A stretch of 64,000 nt of DNA from Enterococcus viikkiensis (GTDB taxonomy: Bacteria > Bacillota > Bacilli > Lactobacillales > Enterococcaceae), in contig NZ_BJDW01000002.1 in assembly GCF_005405345.1 (NCBI RefSeq), positions 124,001 to 188,000 of the forward strand, written 5' to 3'. Of the stretch, positions 19,346 through 28,805 are shown piece after piece; position 1 is the stretch's first letter; every line of letters starts with the position of its first letter. The notes under the pieces were generated by a model. That model was not told the DNA's origin. It saw nothing but the letters and a program-made list of their open reading frames with translations, and did not search any database. The translations under genes and the position numbers were made by a program.

Positions 19346-19382
19346 ATCATTAAAAGAAGAAGCTGGAATCTCTCCCAGCCTC
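19346..19382 (-). terminator. Possible weak terminator between polA and mutM
   Basis: GGCTGGGAG / CTCCAGCT-type hairpin (GCTGG / CCAGC core) followed by a TTCTTCTTTT tract on the minus strand in the 57-bp gap. The stem is short and the T run imperfect, so it may only attenuate read-through into mutM. Confidence 0.4.
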
Positions 19383-19385
19383 CGC

Positions 19386-22025
19386 TTATTTTGCTTCGTA
19401 CCAAGTTTTGCCCCAATTGCTATCAGTTAGCAACGGCACATCTAATTGGACGGTATTTTCCATCACTTCTTTGACTAATTGATCTAATTGCTCCAATTCA
19501 CTTTCTGGCACTTCAAAGACCAATTCATCGTGTACTTGCAACAGCATCGTTGCTTGCAGTTTTTCCGCTTCCAAACGCTTCGCCATCTCAATCATTGCGA
19601 GCTTCAAAATATCTGCCGCACTGCCTTGAATGGGTGTGTTAATCGCGGTCCGCTCCGCAAAAGAACGCAAATTAAAATTCCGAGCATTGATGTCTGGTAA
19701 ATAGCGACGACGATTATACAGTGTTGCAGCATACCCTTTATCTTTTGCTTCACGAACGCTTTCTTCCATATAACGTTTTACGTCTGGATAATTTTCAAAA
19801 TACGTGTCAATGTATTCTTGGGCAGCCTTTCGAGTAATGCCAAGGTTTTGCGATAACCCGTAGTCAGAGATACCATAAACAATTCCGAAATTCACCGCTT
19901 TCGCATTGCGTCGCATGTTGGGCGTAACTTCAGCTTCTGAGACATTAAAGACCCGCATCGCGGTACTGGTGTGAATATCCATCCCATCTCGGAAAGCCTG
20001 TTTCAGATGCTCATCCCCAGATATATGGGCCAACACACGTAATTCGATTTGTGAATAATCGGAAGAATAAATTAACCAGTTTTCAGCTCGTGGCACAAAA
20101 GCTTGCCGAATTTTACGACCTTCTTCTAAGCGAATTGGTATATTTTGTAAATTCGGATCAACTGAACTTAAGCGGCCCGTTTGAGTCAAAGTTTGGATGT
20201 AGCGGGTATGGATTTTATTATCGCTTTGAATCACCTTCAAAAGTCCTTCAACATAGGTCGATTGGATTTTTGCTAGCTGACGATAATCCAAAATATGCTC
20301 CACGATTGGTGCTTGCTCCCGAAGTTGTTCTAACACATCGACAGCCGTCGAATAGCCCGTCTTGGTTTTCTTGATTACAGGTAGTTGCATTTTCTCAAAT
20401 AAAATCACACCCAGCTGTTTCGGTGAATTAATATTAAATTCTTCCCCGGCATCTTGATAGATTTTTTCTTCGATGTCTTGCAGTCGTTTGGAGAATTCTC
20501 CTCGCATATTTTGCAACCGTTGCGCATCCACGGTAATTCCAGCAATCTCCATCTCAGCTAAAATTCGCGATAAGGGCAATTCCATTTGATAAAACAATTT
20601 GTCTTGCTGCTTTTCTTCTAATTCTTTTTCTAATTTTCCACTAAGGAATTGAATCGCTTTGATCTTACGAGCCAAGTGTCCGAAGAATACCTCTTCGTCC
20701 TCCGGCAAACCCTTTTTAACCCCTTTGCCGTAAACTTGCTCATCGGTTTGAATCTCGGTATAGCCATAATATTGAGCCACGCCAGCGATGTCATTGCTGT
20801 TGTCATTCGTATCTAGCAAATAGGCTGCTAAGAGAACATCAAAATTGATTCCTTCCGTTTTGCCAACATACCGATTCAACGCGACATATGTCCGTTTCGC
20901 ATCGTAAACTTTTTTTCCATCCGCTTTTGCTAACCAATTCTTAAACGCTGCATTTTCAAAAAGCTCCAACTCAGTCGTCACATAAATTTTCTCTTTATTG
21001 CCCCAAGCAACTCCCACAATGTCAGATAGATGGTAATTGTCATCCAGCATCTCAACATACAAAGCGGAATCAGCCGCAAACATCTCTTCATTGAAGCTAT
21101 TAACAACTTCAAAATGAATATCTTCTAGCTCCACGTCCTCTTCTTCCACATTCAGCTTACTTAAAAAGCCTTTGAAATCCATTTCCTTGAAGAACGGGAT
21201 CAATTTATCCAAGTCTTTTCCGTTATACACCAGTTCATCAATCGAAATTTCGACTGGCGCATCCACTTTGATGGTGGCCAATTCTTTAGAAAGAAACGCT
21301 TGATCCTTGTCATTAATCAAATTTTCTTTCATTTTACTTTTTTTCAGCTCATCGATATGTTCGTATACCCCTTCGACACTGCCAAATTGTTTCAATAATT
21401 TAATCGCAGTCTTCTCTCCGACTTTGGTCACACCAGGATAGTTATCCGAGGTATCGCCGGCTAGACCTTTCATATCGATGATTTGATTCGGAGTTAAACC
21501 ATCATATTTTTCGGCCACATGATCAGGCGTGTAAGATTCAATCTCACTAACGCCTTTGACGGTAATGTCAACTTTAACTTTGTCCGTCGCTAATTGCGTC
21601 AAATCTCGATCTCCAGATAAGACGACTACTTCAAAGCCTGCTTCTTCCCCTCGATGCGCCAATGTTCCGATGATATCATCTGCTTCGTAATTATCTAATT
21701 CGTAATGTTTCACGCCGAGCCCAACTAACAGCTCACGTAAATACGGCATCTGCTCACGAAATTCTCCTGGAGTCTTTGAACGTCCACCTTTATAATCTGA
21801 ATACATCGCTGTTCGAAATGTCGTATTGCCCGCATCAAAAGCCACTAACACATGGGTTGGTTTTTCACGATCCATCACATTTTCAAACATATTGTTAAAT
21901 GCATAGATGGCATTCGTGTGAAGACCATTTTTATTTTTGAAACGTTCCAAAGAATTATGCAAGGCAAAAAAAGCTCGGAAAGCTACACTGTTTCCGTCAA
22001 CTAGTAATAATTTCTTTTCACTCAT
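19386..22025 (-). CDS. polA: DNA polymerase I
   Basis: Repair and Okazaki-fragment polymerase (879 aa). The N-terminal 5'-3' exonuclease (about 1-290) shows GDRDLTQL and GLAGDTSDNYPG. The middle 3'-5' exonuclease-like domain (about 300-470) lacks the catalytic DxE: the equivalent strand reads LYVEML, so proofreading is probably absent, as in Bacillus Pol I. The polymerase domain has motif A SDYSQIELRVLAH, motif B RRNAKAVNFGIVYGIS and motif C LQVHDELVFE. ATG follows AGAGGTCG. First gene of polA-mutM-coaE. Confidence 0.96.
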   Translation of the reverse strand: MSEKKLLLVDGNSVAFRAFFALHNSLERFKNKNGLHTNAIYAFNNMFENVMDREKPTHVLVAFDAGNTTFRTAMYSDYKGGRSKTPGEFREQMPYLRELLVGLGVKHYELDNYEADDIIGTLAHRGEEAGFEVVVLSGDRDLTQLATDKVKVDITVKGVSEIESYTPDHVAEKYDGLTPNQIIDMKGLAGDTSDNYPGVTKVGEKTAIKLLKQFGSVEGVYEHIDELKKSKMKENLINDKDQAFLSKELATIKVDAPVEISIDELVYNGKDLDKLIPFFKEMDFKGFLSKLNVEEEDVELEDIHFEVVNSFNEEMFAADSALYVEMLDDNYHLSDIVGVAWGNKEKIYVTTELELFENAAFKNWLAKADGKKVYDAKRTYVALNRYVGKTEGINFDVLLAAYLLDTNDNSNDIAGVAQYYGYTEIQTDEQVYGKGVKKGLPEDEEVFFGHLARKIKAIQFLSGKLEKELEEKQQDKLFYQMELPLSRILAEMEIAGITVDAQRLQNMRGEFSKRLQDIEEKIYQDAGEEFNINSPKQLGVILFEKMQLPVIKKTKTGYSTAVDVLEQLREQAPIVEHILDYRQLAKIQSTYVEGLLKVIQSDNKIHTRYIQTLTQTGRLSSVDPNLQNIPIRLEEGRKIRQAFVPRAENWLIYSSDYSQIELRVLAHISGDEHLKQAFRDGMDIHTSTAMRVFNVSEAEVTPNMRRNAKAVNFGIVYGISDYGLSQNLGITRKAAQEYIDTYFENYPDVKRYMEESVREAKDKGYAATLYNRRRYLPDINARNFNLRSFAERTAINTPIQGSAADILKLAMIEMAKRLEAEKLQATMLLQVHDELVFEVPESELEQLDQLVKEVMENTVQLDVPLLTDSNWGKTWYEAK

Positions 22026-22193
22026 ATACTCGACCTCTACTTCGTTTTAGTGGATTTATTTTTCATAAAAAAATAATTAGATATTGTTTAGACTACTATT
22101 CTGTAATTCCTTCGCCCTTCATTTTAACAAAGTCTCTTATGAAAAGAAAAGAATGCGCCAGTTTTTTTCAAATTAATTGTCATTCAATGAAAC

Positions 22194-22226
22194 GAAAAAA
22201 ATAGAGACGAGAAATCGTCTCTATTT
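22194..22226 (-). terminator. Terminator of the BI-1 gene
   Basis: AATAGAGACGA / TCGTCTCTATT with a 4-base loop is followed by TTTTTT on the minus strand; it overlaps the stop region of the BI-1 gene. Confidence 0.8.
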
Positions 22227-22907
22227 GCTGCTTCCAAAGATTCGAAGGAATGAAATGAATAGGTTGATAAAGTCTAAATATAGCTGTAAAGCCATGAAGA
22301 CTGCCACACCATTACCAGCTTCACCATTAGTTCCTTGATAAATTTTGCGGATCATTTGATTGTCATAGGCAGTAATTCCTGACATCACGACTACCATTAA
22401 AATTGAAATAAAGAAGTCAACCGCTCCACTGTGAAGTAAAAAGACGTTTAACAACATCGCAATGATGATTCCAAACAAACAACTTAATGCCGCTCGACCA
22501 AGCCCTGACAGATCTCGCTTCGTAAATGAACCAATGAGGGACATCACTAAGAACGTTGCTGAGGCGGTCACAAAGGCTTGAGTCACTGTGCCAATGTCAT
22601 ACATCGCTAAAGTAATTGCTAGCGTTAAACCATTCAATGCGGAATATACGATAAAACCGCTAATTGCTAATGTAGGGTTTTTTTGAGCCTTCACACCAAG
22701 AAAAATCACTAACGCGATCTCAGCAATCCAGATCCCCCAAAATCCTAAGGGAAAATTATTAATAAATTTCTCCACCGGTAGCATCCATGGTCCTAATGCG
22801 AGATAGGAAATGACTGCGCTAATTCCGATTCCTAAAGCTAGAAAGGCATAAATTTTTCCATAGAAGCGGTTCAACCCACCTACACGTGTTTCTTGATTAT
22901 TCATCAT
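22221..22907 (-). CDS. Bax inhibitor-1 (BI-1/YetJ) family membrane protein
   Basis: A 228-residue integral membrane protein with seven predicted helices and the family's central block SALNGLTLA. The C-terminal region holds YDNQMIRKIY and the LYLDFINLFISFLRIFG ending. Bacillus YetJ is a pH-dependent calcium leak channel; the role here is inferred from family only. The start ATG lies inside the end of the upstream MaoC-like gene (11-bp overlap), so the two are translationally coupled. Confidence 0.9.
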   Translation of the reverse strand: MMNNQETRVGGLNRFYGKIYAFLALGIGISAVISYLALGPWMLPVEKFINNFPLGFWGIWIAEIALVIFLGVKAQKNPTLAISGFIVYSALNGLTLAITLAMYDIGTVTQAFVTASATFLVMSLIGSFTKRDLSGLGRAALSCLFGIIIAMLLNVFLLHSGAVDFFISILMVVVMSGITAYDNQMIRKIYQGTNGEAGNGVAVFMALQLYLDFINLFISFLRIFGSSK

Positions 22908-23379
22908 CTAGATCATCTCCTATTTGCGGTTGTGGCGGTCTCACCATCACTACCGCGTCTAAAATGCGCTTTTCTTCATTGTCCGTCGATTCGACAGCTT
23001 CAACAGAGATTGTCACAACATCTTTCATTTTATCGACTTTGATGACTTCAAACTCAAACGTCAATGTTTCATAATGAAATACCGGATCAATAAAATTGAT
23101 CGAAAAATTCACTACATGAGAACCCGGTCCCGGTAAATGTTTAGAAATCGCACTTGTAATGATCCCCATCAACATGATTGACGGTACAAGCGGTTGCTCA
23201 TACTCAGTTTCTTTCGCATAGTCGTGTTGGATGTACAAAGGATTTGCGTCATTTGTCAAACCAAGATATAAAAGAATCTGATTATCCTCGATTGATTCCG
23301 TTAACGATAACGAGTCACCTTCTTCGATTTCTTCGATCGTCTTGCCTACTTTCCGAGCCTTCATATTATACAAATTCAT
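22897..23379 (-). CDS. MaoC-like hotdog-fold protein, catalytic His replaced
   Basis: A 160-residue protein aligning by eye with MaoC/PhaJ-type (R)-enoyl-CoA hydratases: hydratase loop NDANPLYI, then PLVPSIMLMG and KHLPGPGSHV. Active hydratases have DxNPxH; here the position reads Y, so the catalytic His is missing and hydratase activity is doubtful. It may bind an acyl-thioester or act as a scaffold. The start is ATG 23379 (GGAGG only two bases ahead) or TTG 23373 (seven to eight bases, better spacing). Overlaps the BI-1 gene by 11 bases. It has its own promoter (TTGTGT-16-TAAAAT, about 23406-23433). Confidence 0.72.
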   Translation of the reverse strand: MNLYNMKARKVGKTIEEIEEGDSLSLTESIEDNQILLYLGLTNDANPLYIQHDYAKETEYEQPLVPSIMLMGIITSAISKHLPGPGSHVVNFSINFIDPVFHYETLTFEFEVIKVDKMKDVVTISVEAVESTDNEEKRILDAVVMVRPPQPQIGDDLDDE

Positions 23380-23571
23380 TCCCTCCGATATATGTTCTAA
23401 TCAATATTTTAGCAGAATAGAAGGAAAACACAAGCGGGTTACTTCGGCTTAAATAGTTTCGTAAACTCTTTTTGGAAACAGCAATAAAGCTGACTGTCCC
23501 CTCTATTTTCAAAAACCATTGAAAGGTTTAGCATCAGCCTATATTTGATTGTTTTAACCTACTAAAACTTG

Positions 23572-23606
23572 TAAAAAAGCTGAGACAGCAATTTGTCTCA
23601 GCTTTT
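23572..23606. terminator. murC terminator
   Basis: AAAAAGCTGAGACA / TGTCTCAGCTTTTT with a short loop, flanked by A and T runs, lies just after the murC stop at 23616 on the minus strand. The rest of the 23380-23615 gap shows only the promoter of the MaoC-like gene. Confidence 0.85.
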
Positions 23607-23615
23607 TAAGTCAGA

Positions 23616-24950
23616 TTATAAAACGTTGCGGGTGGTATTGCTTAGTAAGTCTTCGTACGCCCGTTCAAATTTTTGAACATCTCCAGCACCCATAAAAACG
23701 ACTACCGCATTTTCATGGTCCAATAGTGGTGACATGTTTTCTTCTTTTAGAACTTGTCCGCCTTTTTGGATCTTCGCACCAAGGTCTTCGATTTTTACTT
23801 CGCCAGCTGTTTCGCGGGCTGAAGAGAAAATATCACAAAGATAGACACGGTCGGCACGATCCAACGCTTCAGCGAATTCGTCCATCAAAGCAATCGTCCG
23901 AGTGAACGTATGAGGTTGGAACACTGCGATCAATTCTTTTTCAGGATATTTTTGACGTGCAGCATCAATCGTTGCTTTGATTTCTGCCGGATGATGGGCA
24001 TAGTCATCAACAATGATCATGTCCGCAACTTTTTTCTCGGTAAAGCGACGTTTTACGCCATTGAAGGTCAACATTTCTTCTCGAACCTTATCCATGTCTA
24101 ACTCTTCGAAATAAGCGACTGCAATGACAGACAACGCGTTCAAAATGTTGTGCTTACCAAATGATGGAACAGCGAAGCGGCCGATGAATTTTTCATCGTG
24201 ATATACATCAAAAGCAGAACCATTCGTCGTACGAACGATGTTGCGAGCTTGAATGTCATCATTGTCAGATAAACCATAATAATAAACCGGTACATCAGCT
24301 TTCAATTTACGTAAGTATTCATCATCACCGTATGCGAAGATTCCTTTTTTCACTTGTGAAGTCAACGTTTGGAACGCTTCAAATACATCGGCAATGCTCT
24401 TGAAATAATCAGGATGATCAAAGTCAATATTTGTCATAATTGCATAATCAGGAGCATAGGCTAAAAAGTGACGTTGGTATTCGCAGGCTTCAAAGGCGAA
24501 GAATGTCGCATCTGGAACACCGTGTCCTGTACCATCTCCAATTAAATAGCTAGTAGGTGCCAAGCCGTTTAATACGTGAGCCAACAAACCAGTCGTACTC
24601 GTTTTCCCGTGAGACCCTGTTACCGCGATACTGGTGTAAGGTTGGATGAATTGTCCAATGAAGTCATGATAACGAATGATTTCAAGACCTAATTCTTTCG
24701 CACGAGCGATTTCTTCATGCGTATCAGGAAACGCATTTCCTTGAATAATCGTCATACCTTCTTTGATATTGTCTTTACTAAATGGCAGAATCGTAATGCC
24801 AGCTTTTTCTAAATCACGTTGTGTGAAAAAATATTTTTCGACGTCAGAACCTTGTACATCAAAGCCTTTTTCATGTAAAACTAAAGCCAATGAGCTCATA
24901 CCGGAGCCTTTGATTCCAACAAAATGATAAAGTGTGTCTTTTTTATTCAT
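23616..24950 (-). CDS. murC: UDP-N-acetylmuramate--L-alanine ligase
   Basis: Cytoplasmic Mur ligase that adds L-Ala to UDP-MurNAc. 444 aa in three domains: N-terminal UDP-binding ([13 protein letters not shown]), central ATPase with GSHGKTSTT (about 111-119), and C-terminal domain with [10 protein letters not shown] and QPHTFTR. The start ATG follows GAGGATTAA. A complete single gene between sprT and a strong terminator. Confidence 0.96.
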   Translation of the reverse strand: MNKKDTLYHFVGIKGSGMSSLALVLHEKGFDVQGSDVEKYFFTQRDLEKAGITILPFSKDNIKEGMTIIQGNAFPDTHEEIARAKELGLEIIRYHDFIGQFIQPYTSIAVTGSHGKTSTTGLLAHVLNGLAPTSYLIGDGTGHGVPDATFFAFEACEYQRHFLAYAPDYAIMTNIDFDHPDYFKSIADVFEAFQTLTSQVKKGIFAYGDDEYLRKLKADVPVYYYGLSDNDDIQARNIVRTTNGSAFDVYHDEKFIGRFAVPSFGKHNILNALSVIAVAYFEELDMDKVREEMLTFNGVKRRFTEKKVADMIIVDDYAHHPAEIKATIDAARQKYPEKELIAVFQPHTFTRTIALMDEFAEALDRADRVYLCDIFSSARETAGEVKIEDLGAKIQKGGQVLKEENMSPLLDHENAVVVFMGAGDVQKFERAYEDLLSNTTRNVL

Positions 24951-25053
24951 TTTAATCCTCTTCCTTATATGTACAAAATTGTTTGCGGTTCACATTATCA
25001 TATAAAACGCTGAAAATAGCAATCTTTTATTCTCTATACCGGCGTCTCACTCA

Positions 25054-25503
25054 TTATTGTTCAATTGTAGTCAAAAATTCTAGCTTCCCTTGACAACTTC
25101 CACAAACATAGCGAGCGGTATTAATTTTGCGACGTCGTTTGATTTTTTGCTGGCAACCTTTGCATTGGTAGACGTGATACGTGGCCGCAGCCAATGGTGG
25201 CGCAAAGCGTGATCCACCCGTTTGTTTCAATAACTGCTTGAATTCCAAGTCTTTATGCTGAAACCCTCGCCCAGCCAAATGTAAATGATAATGGCACAGC
25301 TCATGCTTGATCACTTTAATCAACTCGGCTACTCCATACTTCTCATACACCAGCTGATTGAAATCTAAGTCATGGCTATTCAAATGATACCGGCCACCCG
25401 TGGTTTTTAACCGACGATTGAAGCTGGCCTTATGACAGAAAGGCTGTCGAAAAGAATCTTGCGAAATCTTTTCGACGAGCACTTGCAATTCTTGATTAGT
25501 CAT
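25054..25503 (-). CDS. SprT-like zinc metallopeptidase-type protein
   Basis: About 149 aa; the HEXXH motif reads HELCHYHLH (about 88-96), and a C-terminal zinc ribbon has CKGC and CGSC. SprT-family proteins resemble SPRTN proteases, but bacterial function is not established. I chose the ATG at 25503, inside the last codons of tex; a GTG at 25512 is the alternative. The overlap with tex suggests coupled expression. Confidence 0.83.
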   Translation of the reverse strand: MTNQELQVLVEKISQDSFRQPFCHKASFNRRLKTTGGRYHLNSHDLDFNQLVYEKYGVAELIKVIKHELCHYHLHLAGRGFQHKDLEFKQLLKQTGGSRFAPPLAAATYHVYQCKGCQQKIKRRRKINTARYVCGSCQGKLEFLTTIEQ

Positions 25504-27676
25504 TTTTTTCACTTTGGATCATCGTTAAGCTGATGCGGCCTTTTTTAGTGTCGACACCTTCGACCCAAACGGTTACCACATCACCGACAGAAACGACGTC
25601 GGTTGGATGCTTGACATAGTTCTTGCTTAGCTTGGAGATATGCACTAAGCCATCTTGTTTTACGCCAATATCAACAAAGGCACCAAAATCAATTACATTT
25701 CGAACCGTTCCTTGCAGTTCCATACCGGTCTGTAAATCCTCCATCGTCAAGACATCTTGTCGTAATAATGGAGCGGGCATTTCATCACGCATATCGCGAC
25801 CAGGTTGTAATAAGGCTTGCAAAACATCTTTGATCGTCTCTTTCCCAATCGTTAATTGTTTTTGCAACTCGTCAACATTTAAGGCTCTAATTTTTTCGGT
25901 GGCTTCTGGTGAACCTAATGATTTTAAGTCAACCTCGGCTAAAGCCAAAATCTCTTTCGCACTAGCATAGCTTTCCGGATGGATCGCTGTCGTGTCTAAA
26001 ATATTTTTTGCGTCCGGAATCCGTAAGAATCCAATTGCCTGTTCGTATGCTTTAGGCCCTAAGCGTGGCACTTTCTTTAATTGCGGACGTGAGGTGAAGG
26101 CGCCATTTTCGTCGCGGTAATTCAAAATATTTTGAGCCGTAGTCTTGTTCAAACCAGAAGCATACGCCAATAATTGCGGACTCGCTGTATTAACGTTGAC
26201 CCCCACTTGGTTGACCGCTGTTTCGACGACGAAATCCAACTGGTCAGACAGACGTTTTTGGGAAACATCATGTTGGTATTGACCGACACCGACCGCTTTC
26301 GGATCGATCTTAACTAATTCTGACAATGGGTCTTGCAGGCGGCGAGCTATGCTGACTGCACTCCGTTCTTCAACCTGCAGATCCGGGAACTCCCCTCGAG
26401 CGATATCGCTGGCAGAATAAACCGATGCACCCGCTTCGTTAACAATCACATAAAAAACTTCTTGCTGAATTTGTTTCAATTGTTCTGCTACGAATAATTC
26501 TGATTCACGACTAGCTGTCCCATTCCCGATAGCGACCATTTCAACACCGTGCTTTTTGATTAAGGATTGGAAAGCTGGACCCGCGGCTTGCCGTTTTGCT
26601 TGTGCTGCCGGCTTGTGGGGGTAGATCACTTCGATTGCTAAGACTTTCCCTGTGGCATCTACTACCGCTAATTTACAACCTGTCCGATACGCCGGGTCAA
26701 AACCTAAGACAACTTTGCCCTTCAATGGTGGTTGCAACAATAAATTTCGCAAGTTTTCGCCAAAAATATTGATGGCTTGCTCGTCGGCTTCCTCCGTCAG
26801 CTCATTGCGAATTTCCCGTTCGATCGCAGGCCCAATAAAACGTTTATAGCTGTCCTTGTATGCTTCACGGACAAATTCTGAGGTAATCGAGCGACTGTTT
26901 TGAATCAATTGACGTTCCAAATAATCAAAGATTTTTTCTTCTTCCACAACGATCGCTACTTTTAAAACGTCTTCCTTTTCTCCCCGATTAGAAGCTAGCA
27001 CTCGATGAGAAACCATCTTGTTGATTGGTTCATTGAAATCATAATACATTTCGTAGACGCCTTTTTCATCTTTCTCAGCATCTTTGACTTTGCTTTGATA
27101 AACCCCTTTATTTTTGGTAAAGGTACGAACCCACGTCCGAAAGTCAGGATTGTCGCTGATTTGCTCAGCAACGATCTCATGAGCCCCTTGCAACGCTTCT
27201 TCTGCGCTTGCGACGTTTTCATTGATAAATTCACCCGCTTTGCCATAAACATCGCCAGTTTGAGGGAAACTCATCAAATATTCGGCTAACGGTTCTAAGC
27301 CATTTTCTTTGGCGATCGTCGCTTTTGTCCGTCGTTTTTGTTTATAGGGACGATAGAGGTCTTCAACTTTTTGCATTTTTACCGCTTGTTGGATTTTTTG
27401 TGCCAACTCCGGCGTCAACTTGCCTTGCTCGTCAATTAACCGTAGAACTTCCTGCTTGCGCTTTTCTAAATTTTCTAAATAATTATAGCGTTCTTCAATT
27501 TCACGAATTTGCACCTCGTCAAGTGTCCCGGTCATCTCTTTCCGATAGCGGGCGATAAAAGGAACTGTGTTTCCTTCGCTTAAAAGGGTTAATACTACTT
27601 TAATCTGCTGCGGACGATAGCCCGTCAATTCGTTATTCAGTAGTTGAATGATTTCTTGGTTTAAATTCTCTGCCAT
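25496..27676 (-). CDS. Tex-family RNA-binding transcriptional accessory protein
   Basis: A 726-residue Tex protein: N-terminal Tex domain (about 1-190), YqgF-like nuclease fold (VVLGFDPAYRTGCKLAVVD, about 320-340), helix-hairpin-helix region (about 500-560), and a C-terminal S1 RNA-binding domain (TVRNVIDFGAFVDIGVKQDG, about 650-720). Tex binds nucleic acid and is related to eukaryotic Spt6; in pathogens it affects toxin and stress gene expression. ATG at 27676. Its end overlaps sprT by eight bases. Confidence 0.92.
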   Translation of the reverse strand: MAENLNQEIIQLLNNELTGYRPQQIKVVLTLLSEGNTVPFIARYRKEMTGTLDEVQIREIEERYNYLENLEKRKQEVLRLIDEQGKLTPELAQKIQQAVKMQKVEDLYRPYKQKRRTKATIAKENGLEPLAEYLMSFPQTGDVYGKAGEFINENVASAEEALQGAHEIVAEQISDNPDFRTWVRTFTKNKGVYQSKVKDAEKDEKGVYEMYYDFNEPINKMVSHRVLASNRGEKEDVLKVAIVVEEEKIFDYLERQLIQNSRSITSEFVREAYKDSYKRFIGPAIEREIRNELTEEADEQAINIFGENLRNLLLQPPLKGKVVLGFDPAYRTGCKLAVVDATGKVLAIEVIYPHKPAAQAKRQAAGPAFQSLIKKHGVEMVAIGNGTASRESELFVAEQLKQIQQEVFYVIVNEAGASVYSASDIARGEFPDLQVEERSAVSIARRLQDPLSELVKIDPKAVGVGQYQHDVSQKRLSDQLDFVVETAVNQVGVNVNTASPQLLAYASGLNKTTAQNILNYRDENGAFTSRPQLKKVPRLGPKAYEQAIGFLRIPDAKNILDTTAIHPESYASAKEILALAEVDLKSLGSPEATEKIRALNVDELQKQLTIGKETIKDVLQALLQPGRDMRDEMPAPLLRQDVLTMEDLQTGMELQGTVRNVIDFGAFVDIGVKQDGLVHISKLSKNYVKHPTDVVSVGDVVTVWVEGVDTKKGRISLTMIQSEKND

Positions 27677-27765
27677 TTCATTTCCTCATTTCATGCAAAA
27701 TCTTATCTATTTTATCATATTTCGTCGAAGTTTGCTTTTTGTCCCTTGAATCACTAGGGCAAGAC

Positions 27766-28659
27766 TCATCCCTTTCTTTTTTGTCGCAAATAGTTCGGCA
27801 ACTCTGACAAAACCAGACCCATTAAGGTCAACAAAATTCCTGTAGCCGTTTTAATCGTTAATTTTTCCCCTAAAAGCAAGACTGAAGCAACAGTCGTTAA
27901 CATCGGAATCGTATAAATATACACTGCTGCTCGTACAGCCCCTAAATTTTTCACCGAAAAATTCCACGTGACAAAACATAAAGCGGATGCCCCAATCCCT
28001 AAAAATAGAAGGTTGCCAAGATTAGTCACTTCCGTCAGCCGCGTAACCTTAAAATGATCCACACTCAAAAGAAAGACTGGTAACATAAACAACAAGCCGT
28101 AAAAAAAGACCCGCTGTGTGATCGAAATCGTCGAATAGCCCGATCCACTGATTCTTTTGATCAATAACGAATATGACGCCCAACAAACAGTCCCCAGCAG
28201 TGCAAAGCCGTCTCCAATCGGGTTGACATTTAATGAACCCGAAAAACTGATCAACGAAATACCAATCATGGAACAAACAAAACCTAACAAGAAAACACGC
28301 GGGATCGTTCCTTCCTTCAAAACAAACCGGCTGATCAAAGCCGTCATAAATGGACTGATGGAACCAATCACGCCGACATTCATCGCTAAGGTATACGTCA
28401 GCGCCACATTTTCTAAATAATAATATAAAAAGACCCCAAACAAACCCGCTGTCATAAAAAGAAATTCTTGCTTCCAGCCTTTGAAAGGAATGAACTTCCG
28501 TGACGCCATGGTCAAGATGAAAAAACCAATCAGAAAACGAATAAATAAAATCTCAATCGGCAAGAAATTTACCAGCAACACTTTAGTAGAAATAAATGTC
28601 AGCGCCCAAATAACTACCGTTACCCCCGCCGACAAGTGCCCTTTCACTGTTTCTGACAT
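27766..28659 (-). CDS. EamA/DMT-family transporter
   Basis: A 297-residue drug/metabolite transporter with ten membrane helices made of two EamA repeats (about 5-140 and 150-290). Substrate is not predictable from sequence; family members export amino acids or metabolites. The ATG at 28659 follows GGAGGAGC. A conspicuous direct-repeat element lies 42-76 bases upstream. Monocistronic. Confidence 0.87.
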   Translation of the reverse strand: MSETVKGHLSAGVTVVIWALTFISTKVLLVNFLPIEILFIRFLIGFFILTMASRKFIPFKGWKQEFLFMTAGLFGVFLYYYLENVALTYTLAMNVGVIGSISPFMTALISRFVLKEGTIPRVFLLGFVCSMIGISLISFSGSLNVNPIGDGFALLGTVCWASYSLLIKRISGSGYSTISITQRVFFYGLLFMLPVFLLSVDHFKVTRLTEVTNLGNLLFLGIGASALCFVTWNFSVKNLGAVRAAVYIYTIPMLTTVASVLLLGEKLTIKTATGILLTLMGLVLSELPNYLRQKRKG

Positions 28660-28700
28660 ACGCTCCTCCTTTAATAAAATACTATGTCATCTAAGTGGGT

Positions 28701-28735
28701 GAGTTACAACCACCTCTGAGGAGTTACTTCACCTC
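28701..28735. repeat. Direct repeat upstream of the DMT transporter
   Basis: The plus strand shows GAGTTAC-4-ACCTC at 28701 and GAGTTAC-3-ACCTC at 28721; the units start exactly 20 bp apart. The region also folds as an inverted repeat GGTGAG / CTCACC. It lies just ahead of the likely promoter of the transporter and resembles a two-site regulator-binding element. Confidence 0.5.
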
Positions 28736-28756
28736 ACCCATCATTAGTCTAAATCC

Positions 28757-28788
28757 AGAAAAAAACGAGATTCAAAACGAATCTCGCC
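28757..28788 (-). terminator. Terminator of the phosphatase gene
   Basis: On the minus strand CGAGATTC / GAATCTCG with a 4-5 base loop is followed by TTTTTTT, directly past the stop of the phosphatase at 28806. Confidence 0.82.
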
Positions 28789-28805
28789 TCTTTAATAATC
28801 CACTA

